This document shows positions 17,807 to 25,671 of a DNA stretch of 64,000 bases, piece after piece. The notes beneath the pieces were generated by a model that worked only from the letters and a program-made list of their open reading frames with translations, was not told the DNA's origin and made no database searches. The position numbers and the translations under genes are program-made. This DNA comes from Lachnospiraceae bacterium. Lineage in GTDB: Bacteria > Bacillota > Clostridia > Lachnospirales > Lachnospiraceae. The stretch's first letter is position 1. The number at the start of each line of letters is the position of its first letter. The stretch lies in contig CAJTIU010000010.1 in the NCBI GenBank assembly GCA_910576335.1, positions 62,001-126,000 of the forward strand, read 5' to 3'.

Positions 17807-18664
17807 TCAGTATCTCAGCTTTATATTAGAGAGAGCTACCTTTGCCGTATACCCCTTTGTGCGCAGCATATATTCCATCCCGTTTTTTGCCAGGTCAATA
17901 TGGTTCTGCGGCGCTACCATAATCTCTTCAATGGGCAGGTTCCGGTCACTCAGCGGGATTTCAATATAGGGGAGCATAAAGCCGTCCTTGGGACGAAAAT
18001 ATACAGCGGTGTCCTTTCTCTTTTTAAAAATAAACCGGTATTCCTGTTCCTCTGCAAAGCCTTCGTGCTTAAAAAACATGGCATACACCTCAGCCATTTT
18101 CTGAAACTTTCTGCATGCCTTTACATAAGTGCGTTCCTGACGGTTATTCCTTCCATTTTCTAAGATATCCTGCAGGGGCATTCTCAGAAGATTCGGCAGG
18201 TAATTGCACAGATTCCGCCGGATCAGCTGATGCTGTTTTTTCGTACTGTATACGACAAGGCCGTGATAAGCGATCTCTGCTGCCTCTTCGATTCTTGCGA
18301 TAATCTCATCACTCCTAAAGCCAATATTATAACCGGTTTTGCTTCCGAATTCTGACCACATGGTAATGCTGTCCCGGCATTTGGAAAAGGAGAGGACGAA
18401 GTATTCCCTGCCCTTCTCTTGATCTGAGTAAATGGAATCTGCAAGGAACATCTCCTTAAGACAGGGATCCTTAATCTGTTCCCGGCAAACGTCATCTATG
18501 ATTCCCTGGATATGGGAAAATTCATTGGGGTCATTTAAAAAATCGCTTTTTGTTGCCCAGAAGCAGTTGTGGTTAATAATGCCATTGATCCCGTTGCTCT
18601 TCGTGTAGTGGTACAGAATGCTGCCTTTTTCTGCACGGGCAAGCTTTACCTGTCTTCCTGACAC
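17807..18664 (-). CDS. DUF2971 domain protein
   Basis: 285 residues from a GTG at 18664, chosen because AGGAGG lies 9 bases upstream on the minus strand. It shows the DUF2971 signatures: LYHYT near the start, FWATKSDFLNDPNEFSH, FVLSFSKCRDSITMWSEFG, and HEGFAEEQEYRFIF. DUF2971 has an ADP-ribosyltransferase-like appearance in several analyses and is often found in variable, defence-related regions, but no activity is established; that link is background knowledge rather than something visible here. It precedes the Nudix gene by 23 bp. A DUF2971-Nudix pair could in principle couple nucleotide-sugar transfer and hydrolysis; this is speculative. Confidence 0.85.
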   Translation of the reverse strand: MSGRQVKLARAEKGSILYHYTKSNGINGIINHNCFWATKSDFLNDPNEFSHIQGIIDDVCREQIKDPCLKEMFLADSIYSDQEKGREYFVLSFSKCRDSITMWSEFGSKTGYNIGFRSDEIIARIEEAAEIAYHGLVVYSTKKQHQLIRRNLCNYLPNLLRMPLQDILENGRNNRQERTYVKACRKFQKMAEVYAMFFKHEGFAEEQEYRFIFKKRKDTAVYFRPKDGFMLPYIEIPLSDRNLPIEEIMVAPQNHIDLAKNGMEYMLRTKGYTAKVALSNIKLRY

Positions 18665-18854
18665 TGGTTCAGACCTCCTCTCTGTGTATGCTCTGTATGC
18701 TTACTTTGGTTATTGGCACATATAGAAAGTAATACCGTAAGAAGCTCTAGTCTTGTCATATTATCACCACCTTTTATATAAGTGCCGTTCATTTGATGTA
18801 ATCATTATATCAAATATGTACGGAAGGTGTAAAGTCTATGTTGTCTGCGAAATC

Positions 18855-18901
18855 TTTGGTGCATCACAGACTATTTGTGGTATACTATATTTAACTGGTA
18901 A
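18855..18901 (+). repeat. 47-bp sequence repeated at 36450
   Basis: Ends in GGTATACTATATTTAACTGG and matches 36450-36496 at 41 of 47 positions. It contains a good -10-like TATACT and might be a promoter segment of the accessory island. At 36450 it is joined directly to the end of a DUF4869-like gene, whereas here it lies 3.5 kb upstream of the intact one. Confidence 0.7.
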
Positions 18902-18935
18902 CGATTCGAAATACCTTGTGACATCTGCATCATAA

Positions 18936-19184
18936 AGAACACTCATAAAATCAGAGGGGAGGCTGCGGCAAAAGATATGGAAAATCAGAGGGAAGCGGAG
19001 GAATGTCCTGGAGACTGCGGTGAGATATTACTACGGGCAGGCGTGCAGAGTGCTGGACGGGATGATCGCTGCAGAGGCTTACCGGAATAAGGCGCTGGAA
19101 TCTGCAGTGCCTGAGACGGTGACACCGGATTTTGAGCGGGAACAGGAGCAGGGGAGTGTGAGAGGATATGGGAAAGGTATTTAA
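18936..19184 (+). pseudogene. remnant coding fragment of unknown function
   Basis: An open frame without an ATG near its beginning encodes a helical stretch (VRYYYGQACRVLDGMIAAEA from a GTG at 19020) and ends 17 bp inside the next fragment. Composition looks protein-like but no family is recognised. In similar genomes a short protein of this kind may precede the AAA-ATPase gene whose remnant follows. Apart from this and the 47-bp repeat, 18665-19167 shows nothing else I can name. Confidence 0.35.
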
Positions 19185-19397
19185 TACGGACGGATATTGC
19201 GACCCAGAGATCAACTATATGGTGAATCTTACGGAGCGCCTGGAAGAAATCAGGGCAATGGTGGATGCGGAAAAGTACTTTGTCATAAACCGTGCATTTT
19301 GAGGATATTTATGGGGATCAGAACAAATAAGAAGAAGGAAACCGGTGTGAAGGAAATTGTGCTGGGGGACAAAATACTGATAGAAGCAGTTGTGTAA
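19168..19397 (+). pseudogene. AAA-ATPase remnant with large internal deletion
   Basis: The 44 codons from ATG 19168 (MGKVFNTDGYCDPEINYMV, ending YFVINRAF then TGA) are the N-terminus of a common clostridial AAA-ATPase family whose next residues would be the Walker A region, RQYGKTT. After a stop, the frame at 19311-19397 ends NKKKETGVKEIVLGDKILIE-AVV, which matches the usual C-terminus of the same family. Everything between, about 500 codons including both Walker motifs, is missing, so it cannot be functional. Family identity is from memory of its N- and C-terminal motifs. The family links an ATPase to a PD-(D/E)XK-type nuclease domain; an intact relative is at 34535. Confidence 0.7.
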
Positions 19398-19412
19398 GGC
19401 AGGGAGAAGATC

Positions 19413-20072
19413 ATGAAAGTTTTGATAGGTACAACAAATCCGTCCAAGGTGAAGCGTTTCGAAGAGCTTCTGGACGGCTGCGACATAGAATTCTGTACTC
19501 TCAGTGACCTGGGAATTTGTACGGAACCGGAAGAGACAGGAAAAACGCCTGAGGAGAATGCGGTCATAAAGGCAAAGTATTACGGAAGCTTCTGTGATTT
19601 TGTTATCTGTAATGATTCCGGACTGTATTTTGAAGATTTGCCAATGGATGACTACAGGCAGCCCGGACTGAATATCAGGGAACCCCAGGGCAGCAGACGG
19701 CTGAATGATGAGGAAATGATAGAGTATTATTCCGGACTGATCCATTCCCTTGGGGGAAGGGTGACGGCTTATTATCTGGATGGGATTGCAGTGAATAACA
19801 GAGGAATTATTTCATCTTTTATGGAAAACAGTGAGAGCAGAAAAGAGAATGCTTTTTATATGGTTGATACGCCGTCAGAAAAGAGGCATGCGGGCTGGCC
19901 GCTGGATTCGCTCTCTCTAAACAAGAAGGATCTGACATATTTTTCATGTGAAGGAGATAAAAAGTATGATATGTCAGAGGAGGATCTCGTGGAGAGGGAG
20001 TACCGGAAAAGGCTTATTCGGTTTTTAAAGGAGGCTTTGTTACAGAGTGGCCTTCCGGGCCGTGAATGGTAA
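19413..20072 (+). CDS. RdgB/HAM1-like non-canonical purine NTP pyrophosphatase family protein
   Basis: 219 residues. The N-terminal MKVLIGTTNPSKVKRFEELL corresponds to the TxNxxK substrate-binding start of ITPases, followed by TPEENAVIKAKYY and the catalytic-type NDSGLYFEDL; AFYMVDTP is less conserved, and a C-terminal extension is present. Canonical members hydrolyse XTP and dITP to keep them out of DNA. It is more divergent than the housekeeping RdgB, so a specialised substrate is possible. Start ATG 19413 follows GGGAGAAG. Its last codons (CGTGAATGGTAAC) resemble the distal arm of the structured repeats. It opens the accessory island containing the small-protein/P-loop pairs. Confidence 0.8.
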   Translation: MKVLIGTTNPSKVKRFEELLDGCDIEFCTLSDLGICTEPEETGKTPEENAVIKAKYYGSFCDFVICNDSGLYFEDLPMDDYRQPGLNIREPQGSRRLNDEEMIEYYSGLIHSLGGRVTAYYLDGIAVNNRGIISSFMENSESRKENAFYMVDTPSEKRHAGWPLDSLSLNKKDLTYFSCEGDKKYDMSEEDLVEREYRKRLIRFLKEALLQSGLPGREW

Positions 20073-20111
20073 CGAGGCTTTAGGCATTTTGCTAGAAAGG
20101 AATGGACAGAA

Positions 20112-20573
20112 TTGATTTATTTATATACAGAAAAACAGAATTCACCGGACTGGATATTAAAAAATGATTTTTATTTTAATTTATATACCGGCAACTTTCC
20201 GCTTACAGAGCAGGACAAAGAGGCGATTTTCCGGATTGACAGTGCAAGGGTAACTGAGGATAAACATATTGAAACAAAATATGGACTGGGGACATTGCGC
20301 AATCTTTCCAGCGGGTGCAAAACCTATTTAAATATTATTAAAAATCCGGATAAGATTGTGAGTGTGAAAGAATGTGGCGGGAATGTTCTTGACCTGCTCT
20401 TTATGTTAGATGGGATTCATATTTTTATGGACTATCCAGAAAGGTTCCACATCTCAGAAAATGTAAAGATTCTCTTCAACGATACAGAGATTGCTGTGGG
20501 AAGATCCGGCTATGAAGCATGGTGGACAAAAGAATATAAGAGGAGGGAAGATGATGATTTACAGGAATATTGA
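20112..20573 (+). CDS. small protein of unknown function, partner of the downstream P-loop protein
   Basis: 153 residues starting at TTG 20112 (AAAGGA about 11 bases upstream; no in-frame ATG is available). The sequence is mixed alpha/beta with no signal peptide or membrane helix; visible landmarks are TKYGLGTLRNLSSGCKTYLN, a hydrophobic VLDLLFMLDGIHIFMDY and a C-terminal GRSGYEAWWTKEYKRRED. I do not recognise a named family. The stop lies 20 bases inside the following P-loop gene, implying coupled translation. The arrangement repeats 1.5 kb downstream, where a DUF4869-like small protein precedes another P-loop protein, so the two small proteins probably play analogous roles (partner, inhibitor or sensor of the ATPase). 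Confidence 0.7.
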   Translation: MIYLYTEKQNSPDWILKNDFYFNLYTGNFPLTEQDKEAIFRIDSARVTEDKHIETKYGLGTLRNLSSGCKTYLNIIKNPDKIVSVKECGGNVLDLLFMLDGIHIFMDYPERFHISENVKILFNDTEIAVGRSGYEAWWTKEYKRREDDDLQEY

Positions 20574-21498
20574 ATTTGAAGCCAGTCCCTTTAAATACCA
20601 TTTGGAGTTCACGGGCAGGATTACACTGGTAAGAGGTGACAGTGCTACTGGAAAAACTTATCTGTATCAGATGCTGGAAGATTTAAAGCAATTAGAACAG
20701 TATCAGGCTATTAAGCTGTTTAACTATAAAAGTGATGACTTTCATGAGAGACTGAAAATCTGTCAGAATAAATTTATTGTAATAGACAATGCAGACACAA
20801 TTTTAGATGACGAAGATAAAAGATTTATTAATTTTGAAATAAGTAATCAGTATCTTCTGTTTCTCAGGAACTGTGATGGTTTGAATGTTTCTGCTGACAG
20901 TTTCACGATTTTGCAGGAAGAAGATCATTATATTTCATTACGGAAAGAACTGGTATTATCTGATCATGAATTCCGAAAGGTTTCAGATGTTATCTGTGAG
21001 ACACTGGATTTGGAAATCATTCCCGCCTACGGGTTCCCTCAGGAGATCGGTGCGTTGTTTTCGGAATATACGGATATGCTGATTGAAGGTGACAGTTCAT
21101 TTCAGAAATACCTGGATGTCCAGTGTTATGATGAGGAGCTAAAGCACCTGGAAGCCAAGTATGGCCTTCCATATGGCAGGCTGTATCTGGCATGTTATAA
21201 TGGAGAGACGGCAGGCTGTATAGCGCTGAGAAGGATTGATGATCACAATTGTGAAATGAAACGTCTCTATGTAAGGCAGCAGTTCAGAGGGAAGCACATT
21301 GGAGACCGGCTGGTGCAGAAGATTATCACAGAAGCGAAACAGGCAGGCTATTCTTATATGCTGTTAGATACCCTCCCCTTTTTGAAGGGAGCGCTTCATC
21401 TGTACAAAAAGTATGGATTTTGCGAAACAGGCCGGTATAATGACAGCCCAATGGATTCTTCCATATATATGAAATTAGATTTGGCAGGTGAAGAATAA
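20554..21498 (+). CDS. P-loop NTPase domain fused to a GNAT acetyltransferase
   Basis: 314 residues from ATG 20554 (AGGAGGG at 20541-20547; ATG 20551 is an alternative). Residues 1-150: an N-terminal beta segment, Walker A GDSATGKT (28-35) and Walker B FIVIDNAD (74-81), closely parallel to the protein at 22504. Residues about 153-314 form a full GNAT domain (start LEIIPAYGFPQEIG; acetyl-CoA loop VRQQFRGKHIGDRL; C-terminal LYKKYGF and SIYMKLDL). The GNAT part resembles stand-alone acetyltransferases whose own start would fall near residue 153, so this looks like a fusion of a truncated P-loop protein to a whole GNAT protein. It overlaps both neighbours (20 bp and 1 bp), forming a tight operon with the VOC gene. 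Confidence 0.85.
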   Translation: MIYRNIEFEASPFKYHLEFTGRITLVRGDSATGKTYLYQMLEDLKQLEQYQAIKLFNYKSDDFHERLKICQNKFIVIDNADTILDDEDKRFINFEISNQYLLFLRNCDGLNVSADSFTILQEEDHYISLRKELVLSDHEFRKVSDVICETLDLEIIPAYGFPQEIGALFSEYTDMLIEGDSSFQKYLDVQCYDEELKHLEAKYGLPYGRLYLACYNGETAGCIALRRIDDHNCEMKRLYVRQQFRGKHIGDRLVQKIITEAKQAGYSYMLLDTLPFLKGALHLYKKYGFCETGRYNDSPMDSSIYMKLDLAGEE

Positions 21499-21860
21499 TG
21501 AAGTTGAAAAATGTATTGATTGTTGTAAAGGATATTGAAAAGTCAAGAAAGTTCTACCATGATCTGTTTGGCCTTGATCTGATACTGGACAATGGAGGCA
21601 ATATGATCCTGACAGAGGGGCTTGTCCTTCAGGATGAAAAGATATGGAAGGAGTTCCTTGGGAAGGAGATCATCCCGGAGAATCACTCCTGTGAGCTGTA
21701 TTTTGAGGAGGAGGACCTGGAGGCATTCATTCAGAAACTTGAAAATCTGTACCCGCAGGTCAGGTATGTGAACAGGCTTATGACACACAGCTGGGGACAG
21801 AAGGTGGTCCGGTTTTATGATCCTGACGGGAACCTGATTGAGGTGGGGACGCCCATGTGA
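21498..21860 (+). CDS. VOC-superfamily protein (glyoxalase/bleomycin-resistance fold)
   Basis: 120 residues. Two beta-alpha-beta-beta-beta units are evident: the first begins LKNVLIVVKDIEKSRKFYHD and the second ends VRFYDPDGNLIEVG, the usual C-terminal signature with its metal-ligand Glu. Members are metal-dependent isomerases, dioxygenases or drug-binding proteins; the small set of residues here does not define the substrate. Its ATG overlaps the stop of the P-loop-GNAT gene (ATGA-type), so it is co-expressed. A 165-bp inverted-repeat element begins directly after the stop. Confidence 0.88.
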   Translation: MKLKNVLIVVKDIEKSRKFYHDLFGLDLILDNGGNMILTEGLVLQDEKIWKEFLGKEIIPENHSCELYFEEEDLEAFIQKLENLYPQVRYVNRLMTHSWGQKVVRFYDPDGNLIEVGTPM

Positions 21861-22025
21861 CTAGTACAGCATTGCGTAATTAACAGTGAATTCTGCACTC
21901 GCTATCTGTGCCAGATGCACGTCTCCAATCCTAGACGTAGCCCGCTACGCCGTCGGATTGTAGCCGCACATCTGACGCAGATATCAAGCACATTATTCAC
22001 TGTTAATTAAGCAAGGCTGTACTAG
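21861..22025. repeat. 165-bp MITE-like element with 31-bp terminal inverted repeats
   Basis: The left end (CTAGTACAGC..., 21861-21891) matches the complement of the right end (21995-22025) at 29 of 31 bases; both termini are CTAG. The interior is also partly self-complementary. No ORF. It separates the first small-protein/P-loop module from the second, and begins at the base after the VOC stop codon. Confidence 0.85.
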
Positions 22026-22050
22026 ATTGATGTATTTGCAGGAGGAGATT

Positions 22051-22500
22051 ATGCTGAAAATAGTTTTTGGGGATATAGAGAATTCCATATACCATCCGCC
22101 GACATATTTTGATAATCAGTATGAGGACGAGTGGATCACGGATCCTTTGTCGGTAGCAATGATTAAAGAGATTGATAAATCCGAAGTGATCAGTGCACAT
22201 CTGATTGAAAGCCCCGTTCTGGGGCCGATCTCTACAAAGGAGATATCCGGAGGAGTAAAGACACTGATGCTTATGGCATTTGACGAATCGGGAAAAATTT
22301 TCAATGGGTCATTATGCGGGGATAACTGTGCAAAATGGATTGTGGAGATCGCAAAAAGGAAGGACTTGACCGTTAATCTTCACCATGTGCTGGATTTCAG
22401 CTCCGCCGGTGAATTCGATGCCCTGATGGTGAATACCGGAACAATGGTTCACGGATACATGGAATATCTGCATGAAGCACTCCGGATAAAGGAGCGGTAA
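22051..22500 (+). CDS. DUF4869-like protein, partner of the downstream P-loop protein
   Basis: 149 residues from ATG 22051, directly behind GGAGGAGATT. The sequence follows the DUF4869 pattern: MLKIVFGDIENSIY, then DEWITDPLSVAMI, DKSEV, ESPVLGPISTKEISGGVKTL and CGDNCAKWIVEIAKRKDL. No function is established for the family. Four bases separate its stop from the P-loop start and the P-loop ribosome binding site lies in its last codons, so the proteins are made together. A 122-bp copy of the last part of this gene plus the P-loop start codon is found at 36499, next to unrelated genes. Confidence 0.8.
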   Translation: MLKIVFGDIENSIYHPPTYFDNQYEDEWITDPLSVAMIKEIDKSEVISAHLIESPVLGPISTKEISGGVKTLMLMAFDESGKIFNGSLCGDNCAKWIVEIAKRKDLTVNLHHVLDFSSAGEFDALMVNTGTMVHGYMEYLHEALRIKER

Positions 22501-22503
22501 CAG

Positions 22504-23478
22504 ATGAAAGGGAAATATCACATTATCGTACAGAATAACAGGCTCCGCTATGAATTCGATATAAAGCGAAATATTACAGTGATCAAAGGTGACAGTGCAA
22601 CCGGAAAAACGACTTTGTATGAAATGATATCGCTTGCAGCAAGGCGCGGTGACAGTTCCGGTATTGATCTGCAGTGCGAAAAGAAGTGCCGTACTTTAGA
22701 GGAACCCGACTGGAAACTGATACTTCCAACGTTACGTGATTATATTATATTTTTGGATGAAGAAAGCCGGTTTGTTAAAACAACTGACTTTGCAGGAATG
22801 GTAAAAGAGTCCGATAATTATTTTGTGATTATCACAAGAGAAGATCTGCCAGGGCTGCCGTATTCTGCAGAGGAAATTTATGGAATTCACACATCAGGAA
22901 AATACCATGATATGAAAAGAGTATTCAATGAATTTTATCATATATACGGCTGCGGAGAAATTGCAGAGAAGTTCAGACCGGATCAAATTATAGTCGAGGA
23001 CTCGAATTCCGGGTATGACTTTTTTTGTAATGTGTGCAGTGAATATGGCATTGTATGTAAAAGTGCAGGGGGAAAATCGAAAATAATAGACCAGCTGAAA
23101 GAATCAGGAGCTGAAAATGCACTTGTCATAGCTGACGGCGCATCGATTGGCCCGGAGATGAATGAGCTGGCCCAATATATGAGAGCACATCCGGATGTGA
23201 AATGTTATCTTCCGGAATCCTTTGAATGGATCATCTTAAAATCAGGGCTGATTGACGGAAATGAAATCCAGGATATTTTAGCACATCCCCAGGATTTTGC
23301 AGAGAGTCAGGATTATTTTAGCTGGGAGCGTTTTTTCACAGATGTGCTGATCCAGTATACGAAAGACACTTACCTCCAGTATCATAAACGGAGACTGAAT
23401 ACGGTCTATCTGCATGAAAGAGCGAAGAAAGAGATTCTGCGTGTCTGTAATAAGATATCATTTAAAAAGGATGAGTAA
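22504..23478 (+). CDS. P-loop NTPase with Toprim-like C-terminal region, unknown function
   Basis: 324 residues. Walker A GDSATGKT (29-36) follows a short beta hairpin, Walker B IIFLDEE (81-87). The region about 158-245 reads IIVEDSNSGYDFF (Glu164), ALVIADGASIGPEM (Asp210) and CYLPESFEW, an acidic layout reminiscent of the Toprim domains in OLD-family nucleases, but a full DxD pair is not seen, so this assignment is tentative. No ABC signature motif is evident. It would be cytoplasmic. It forms a two-gene unit with the DUF4869-like gene and parallels the P-loop-GNAT protein at 20554, which has the same first domain but lacks this C-terminal region. Overlaps the next ORF start by one base. Confidence 0.75.
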   Translation: MKGKYHIIVQNNRLRYEFDIKRNITVIKGDSATGKTTLYEMISLAARRGDSSGIDLQCEKKCRTLEEPDWKLILPTLRDYIIFLDEESRFVKTTDFAGMVKESDNYFVIITREDLPGLPYSAEEIYGIHTSGKYHDMKRVFNEFYHIYGCGEIAEKFRPDQIIVEDSNSGYDFFCNVCSEYGIVCKSAGGKSKIIDQLKESGAENALVIADGASIGPEMNELAQYMRAHPDVKCYLPESFEWIILKSGLIDGNEIQDILAHPQDFAESQDYFSWERFFTDVLIQYTKDTYLQYHKRRLNTVYLHERAKKEILRVCNKISFKKDE

Positions 23479-23510
23479 TGACAAAGGATTTATTTCAGAG
23501 GGAGAGAATT

Positions 23511-24692
23511 ATGAGTGGAAATGATGTAAATAAAGACCGTCTTCTGGATTCCTTTCTACAGCTGGCGAAGATTGATTCGGAATCTTTTTATGAGAGGGAC
23601 ATGGCAGATTATCTGAAAGGGGAGCTGAGCAGTCTTGGAATCCGTGTCCATGAAGACAGCGCCGGGGAACGGCTTGGGGAAATCTGTGAGAAATCCCTTA
23701 AGAAGGAGGGGAATCCTGCCGGGAATCTATGGGCTTTTATGCCCGGCAATATGGATAGCCGTGAGGAAAATGAAAAGAAGGCTTTGTTGTTCTGCGCCCA
23801 TATGGACACTGTCAGTCCGGGGAGAGGGAAGAAAGCCCGTGTGCAGGAAGGCGGCAGGATTACTTCTGACGGTACAACGGTGCTGGGGGCGGACGACCTG
23901 GCGGGGATTGCAGAGATTCTGGAGGTTCTGCATATTTTAGAGGAGACAGACGCAGTGCATCCGGATATTGAGATTCTGTTTACGGCAGCGGAGGAACCCT
24001 ACTGTCAGGGCAGCCGTCTCTTTGACTTCGGGAATTTTCATTCAAAGACAGCCTGTATACTGGATATGAGCGGGGAAGTGGGAACAGTGGCTCTTGCGGC
24101 GCCGTGCATCTATTCCCTCTATATATGGATTCACGGAAAGAGCGCCCATGCGGGGTTCTGTCCAGAGGAGGGAGTACATGCAATCCACATTGCGGCGAAG
24201 GCAGTTTCCATCCTGCCCTATGGACGTGTGGAGGAGGATACTACGCTGAATCTTGGCATGATCGAAGGCGGGAGCGGAAAGAATATTGTTCCGGGCGAGG
24301 TGTATCTGACAGGGGAGATCCGGAGTATGGATTCCAAAAAAGCAGAATACTGGGCAGGCAGAGTACGGGAAACATTTGAAAAGTGCGCAGAGGAAGCAGG
24401 CGGAAGGGTGGATTTTCTCGCAGAGAAGGAATTCGACGCCTACCGGGTAAAGAAGGATTCTTATACTCCCCGGATGTTAAAAAAGGCGGCAGGCCGCCTG
24501 GGAGTGAAGATGAGATTTGTGGAAACCTTTGGAGGCAGCGATAATAACCACTTCCATTCCAACGGGATTGAGGGAGTTGTGCTGGCAAATGCTATGGAGG
24601 AGGTCCACACGGTCCGCGAATATACCGACTTAAGTCAGATGGCAGTCTGTGTAGAACTGCTGCTGGAGCTGATACGGGCAGTGACAGAGTAA
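23511..24692 (+). CDS. M20-family aminopeptidase (peptidase T-like)
   Basis: 393 residues from ATG 23511 (GAGGGAGAG just upstream); an ATG at 23478 overlapping the P-loop stop would add eleven residues. Metal-site motifs of the M20 zinc peptidases are present: FCAHMDTVSPG, LGADDLAGIA (bridging Asp), TAAEEPYCQG (general-base Glu-Glu), LDMSGEVG and the final His in MEEVHTVREY. A dimerisation insert lies about residues 190-300 (HGKSAHAG...). The family removes N-terminal residues from di/tripeptides in the cytoplasm. Probably a core gene adjacent to the island rather than part of it. A long hairpin terminator follows. Confidence 0.92.
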   Translation: MSGNDVNKDRLLDSFLQLAKIDSESFYERDMADYLKGELSSLGIRVHEDSAGERLGEICEKSLKKEGNPAGNLWAFMPGNMDSREENEKKALLFCAHMDTVSPGRGKKARVQEGGRITSDGTTVLGADDLAGIAEILEVLHILEETDAVHPDIEILFTAAEEPYCQGSRLFDFGNFHSKTACILDMSGEVGTVALAAPCIYSLYIWIHGKSAHAGFCPEEGVHAIHIAAKAVSILPYGRVEEDTTLNLGMIEGGSGKNIVPGEVYLTGEIRSMDSKKAEYWAGRVRETFEKCAEEAGGRVDFLAEKEFDAYRVKKDSYTPRMLKKAAGRLGVKMRFVETFGGSDNNHFHSNGIEGVVLANAMEEVHTVREYTDLSQMAVCVELLLELIRAVTE

Positions 24693-24707
24693 ACAATCCG
24701 GTGTATC

Positions 24708-24817
24708 ATGAGGGGCTGTCGGGAAATAGCAGTATGACCGCAAGATATTGCCGTGATTTATAATGTCACATAACAATATCTTGTGGGCAATCTGCATTTC
24801 CCGACAGCCCCTTTCAT
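24708..24817. terminator. long convergent hairpin, probable bidirectional terminator
   Basis: ATGAGGGGCTGTCGGGAAAT is complementary, with one bulge, to the sequence ending 24817; a second inner pair (CAAGATATTG with CAATATCTTG) continues the stem. It lies exactly between the M20 peptidase stop and the end of the minus-strand C39-like gene. Its size (110 bp) and near-perfect symmetry could also mean a small mobile element. Confidence 0.75.
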
Positions 24818-24819
24818 CA

Positions 24820-25440
24820 TTATATGAAATATTCAATTGTCTTTTCTGCAGTCAGTTTTGTCTTTTTATTGAAGAGGAGTACGGCTTCCCTGTATTCTGT
24901 CTTCCCGAGCGCATAGAGTTCATGGCTTTCCCGGTTAAAACAGGAAAGAGGGACGATCCGGTTATAGGTAAAAGGGTGTGAGGATGTGACGATGATGTCC
25001 GTCTGCTCAAAGTCTTCTGTCTGATAATAGGGGTCGAACATCAGGATGTTCCCGTCCTTTTCACCAGTCAGCAGGACATAGTGTGCAATTTCATAGTAGA
25101 GCCTTACAACCGCTGCGCCGCCGCGGTGCAGGGCATCCACGATTTCCCCGTTCTGTGTTATGACGACTCGTCTGCCGGCGAGGTAGGAGCTTGACACGGC
25201 AAGCTTTCCGGTATTGCCAAAACCGTCAAGCCAGTTGCTTAAAAACATCATAGCGGTGCAGGAGGTTCCGCTTTTTCCGGGAGAGCCTTCCAGGCCATAG
25301 CAGTCCAGACAGTAGAGCATAATATTGCGGACTACCTCCGGCGGGATTTCCTCCCGTTCAAATAAATAGTTGACGGCATTGAGCATGGAGGTGGGGCCGC
25401 AGTCGTATTCCGTGAGCTGATAGTGCAATGGATTTTTCAT
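24820..25440 (-). CDS. C39-like cysteine peptidase family protein
   Basis: 206 residues from ATG 25440, which has AAGGAGAA upstream; the longer open frame to 25629 gives an unlikely leader. The N-terminal YQLTEYDCGPTSMLNAVNYL carries the catalytic Cys of the papain-like C39 fold, YEIAHYVLLTGE carries the His, and ILMFDPYY the Asp. C39 domains cleave Gly-Gly leader peptides in bacteriocin exporters; stand-alone versions of this type are cytoplasmic and uncharacterised. No transporter or bacteriocin gene is adjacent. Transcribed away from cysK, with both promoters in 25441-25671. Confidence 0.82.
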   Translation of the reverse strand: MKNPLHYQLTEYDCGPTSMLNAVNYLFEREEIPPEVVRNIMLYCLDCYGLEGSPGKSGTSCTAMMFLSNWLDGFGNTGKLAVSSSYLAGRRVVITQNGEIVDALHRGGAAVVRLYYEIAHYVLLTGEKDGNILMFDPYYQTEDFEQTDIIVTSSHPFTYNRIVPLSCFNRESHELYALGKTEYREAVLLFNKKTKLTAEKTIEYFI

Positions 25441-25581
25441 GTCTGGTTCTCCTTTGTTCTTTGGTGTTTTACGCGTCCTGGGGTCGTGCGTTTCATGCAG
25501 GCATGGAACACAGGATCCTTTTGACGTTTGTATCATTATATCCATACAGGACAGGAGTGTCAAGATTTTTGAAAAATGGTA

Positions 25582-25610
25582 TTGACAAATGAAAAGTGTG
25601 CTGATAATAT
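25582..25610 (+). promoter_or_regulatory. probable cysK promoter
   Basis: TTGACA at 25582-25587 with TAATAT at 25605-25610 (17-base spacer) or GATAAT at 25603. Direct context ahead of cysK is AT-rich. An Rrf2 regulator gene is the convergent neighbour and might bind here, but no clear dyad was recognised. Confidence 0.6.
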
Positions 25611-25671
25611 AAAAACACATAAATAACATAAAACATATATGAATACTAGGTGATAAGAAGGGAGAATTTTT

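Noticed and set aside
23478-23510. Upstream start for the M20 peptidase overlapping the P-loop stop
   Set aside because: The ATG at 23511 has a better ribosome binding site and gives the usual family N-terminus; the overlap remains possible.
24708-24817. Small regulatory RNA gene
   Set aside because: The long hairpin lies between convergent genes with no promoter, so terminator is the simpler reading.
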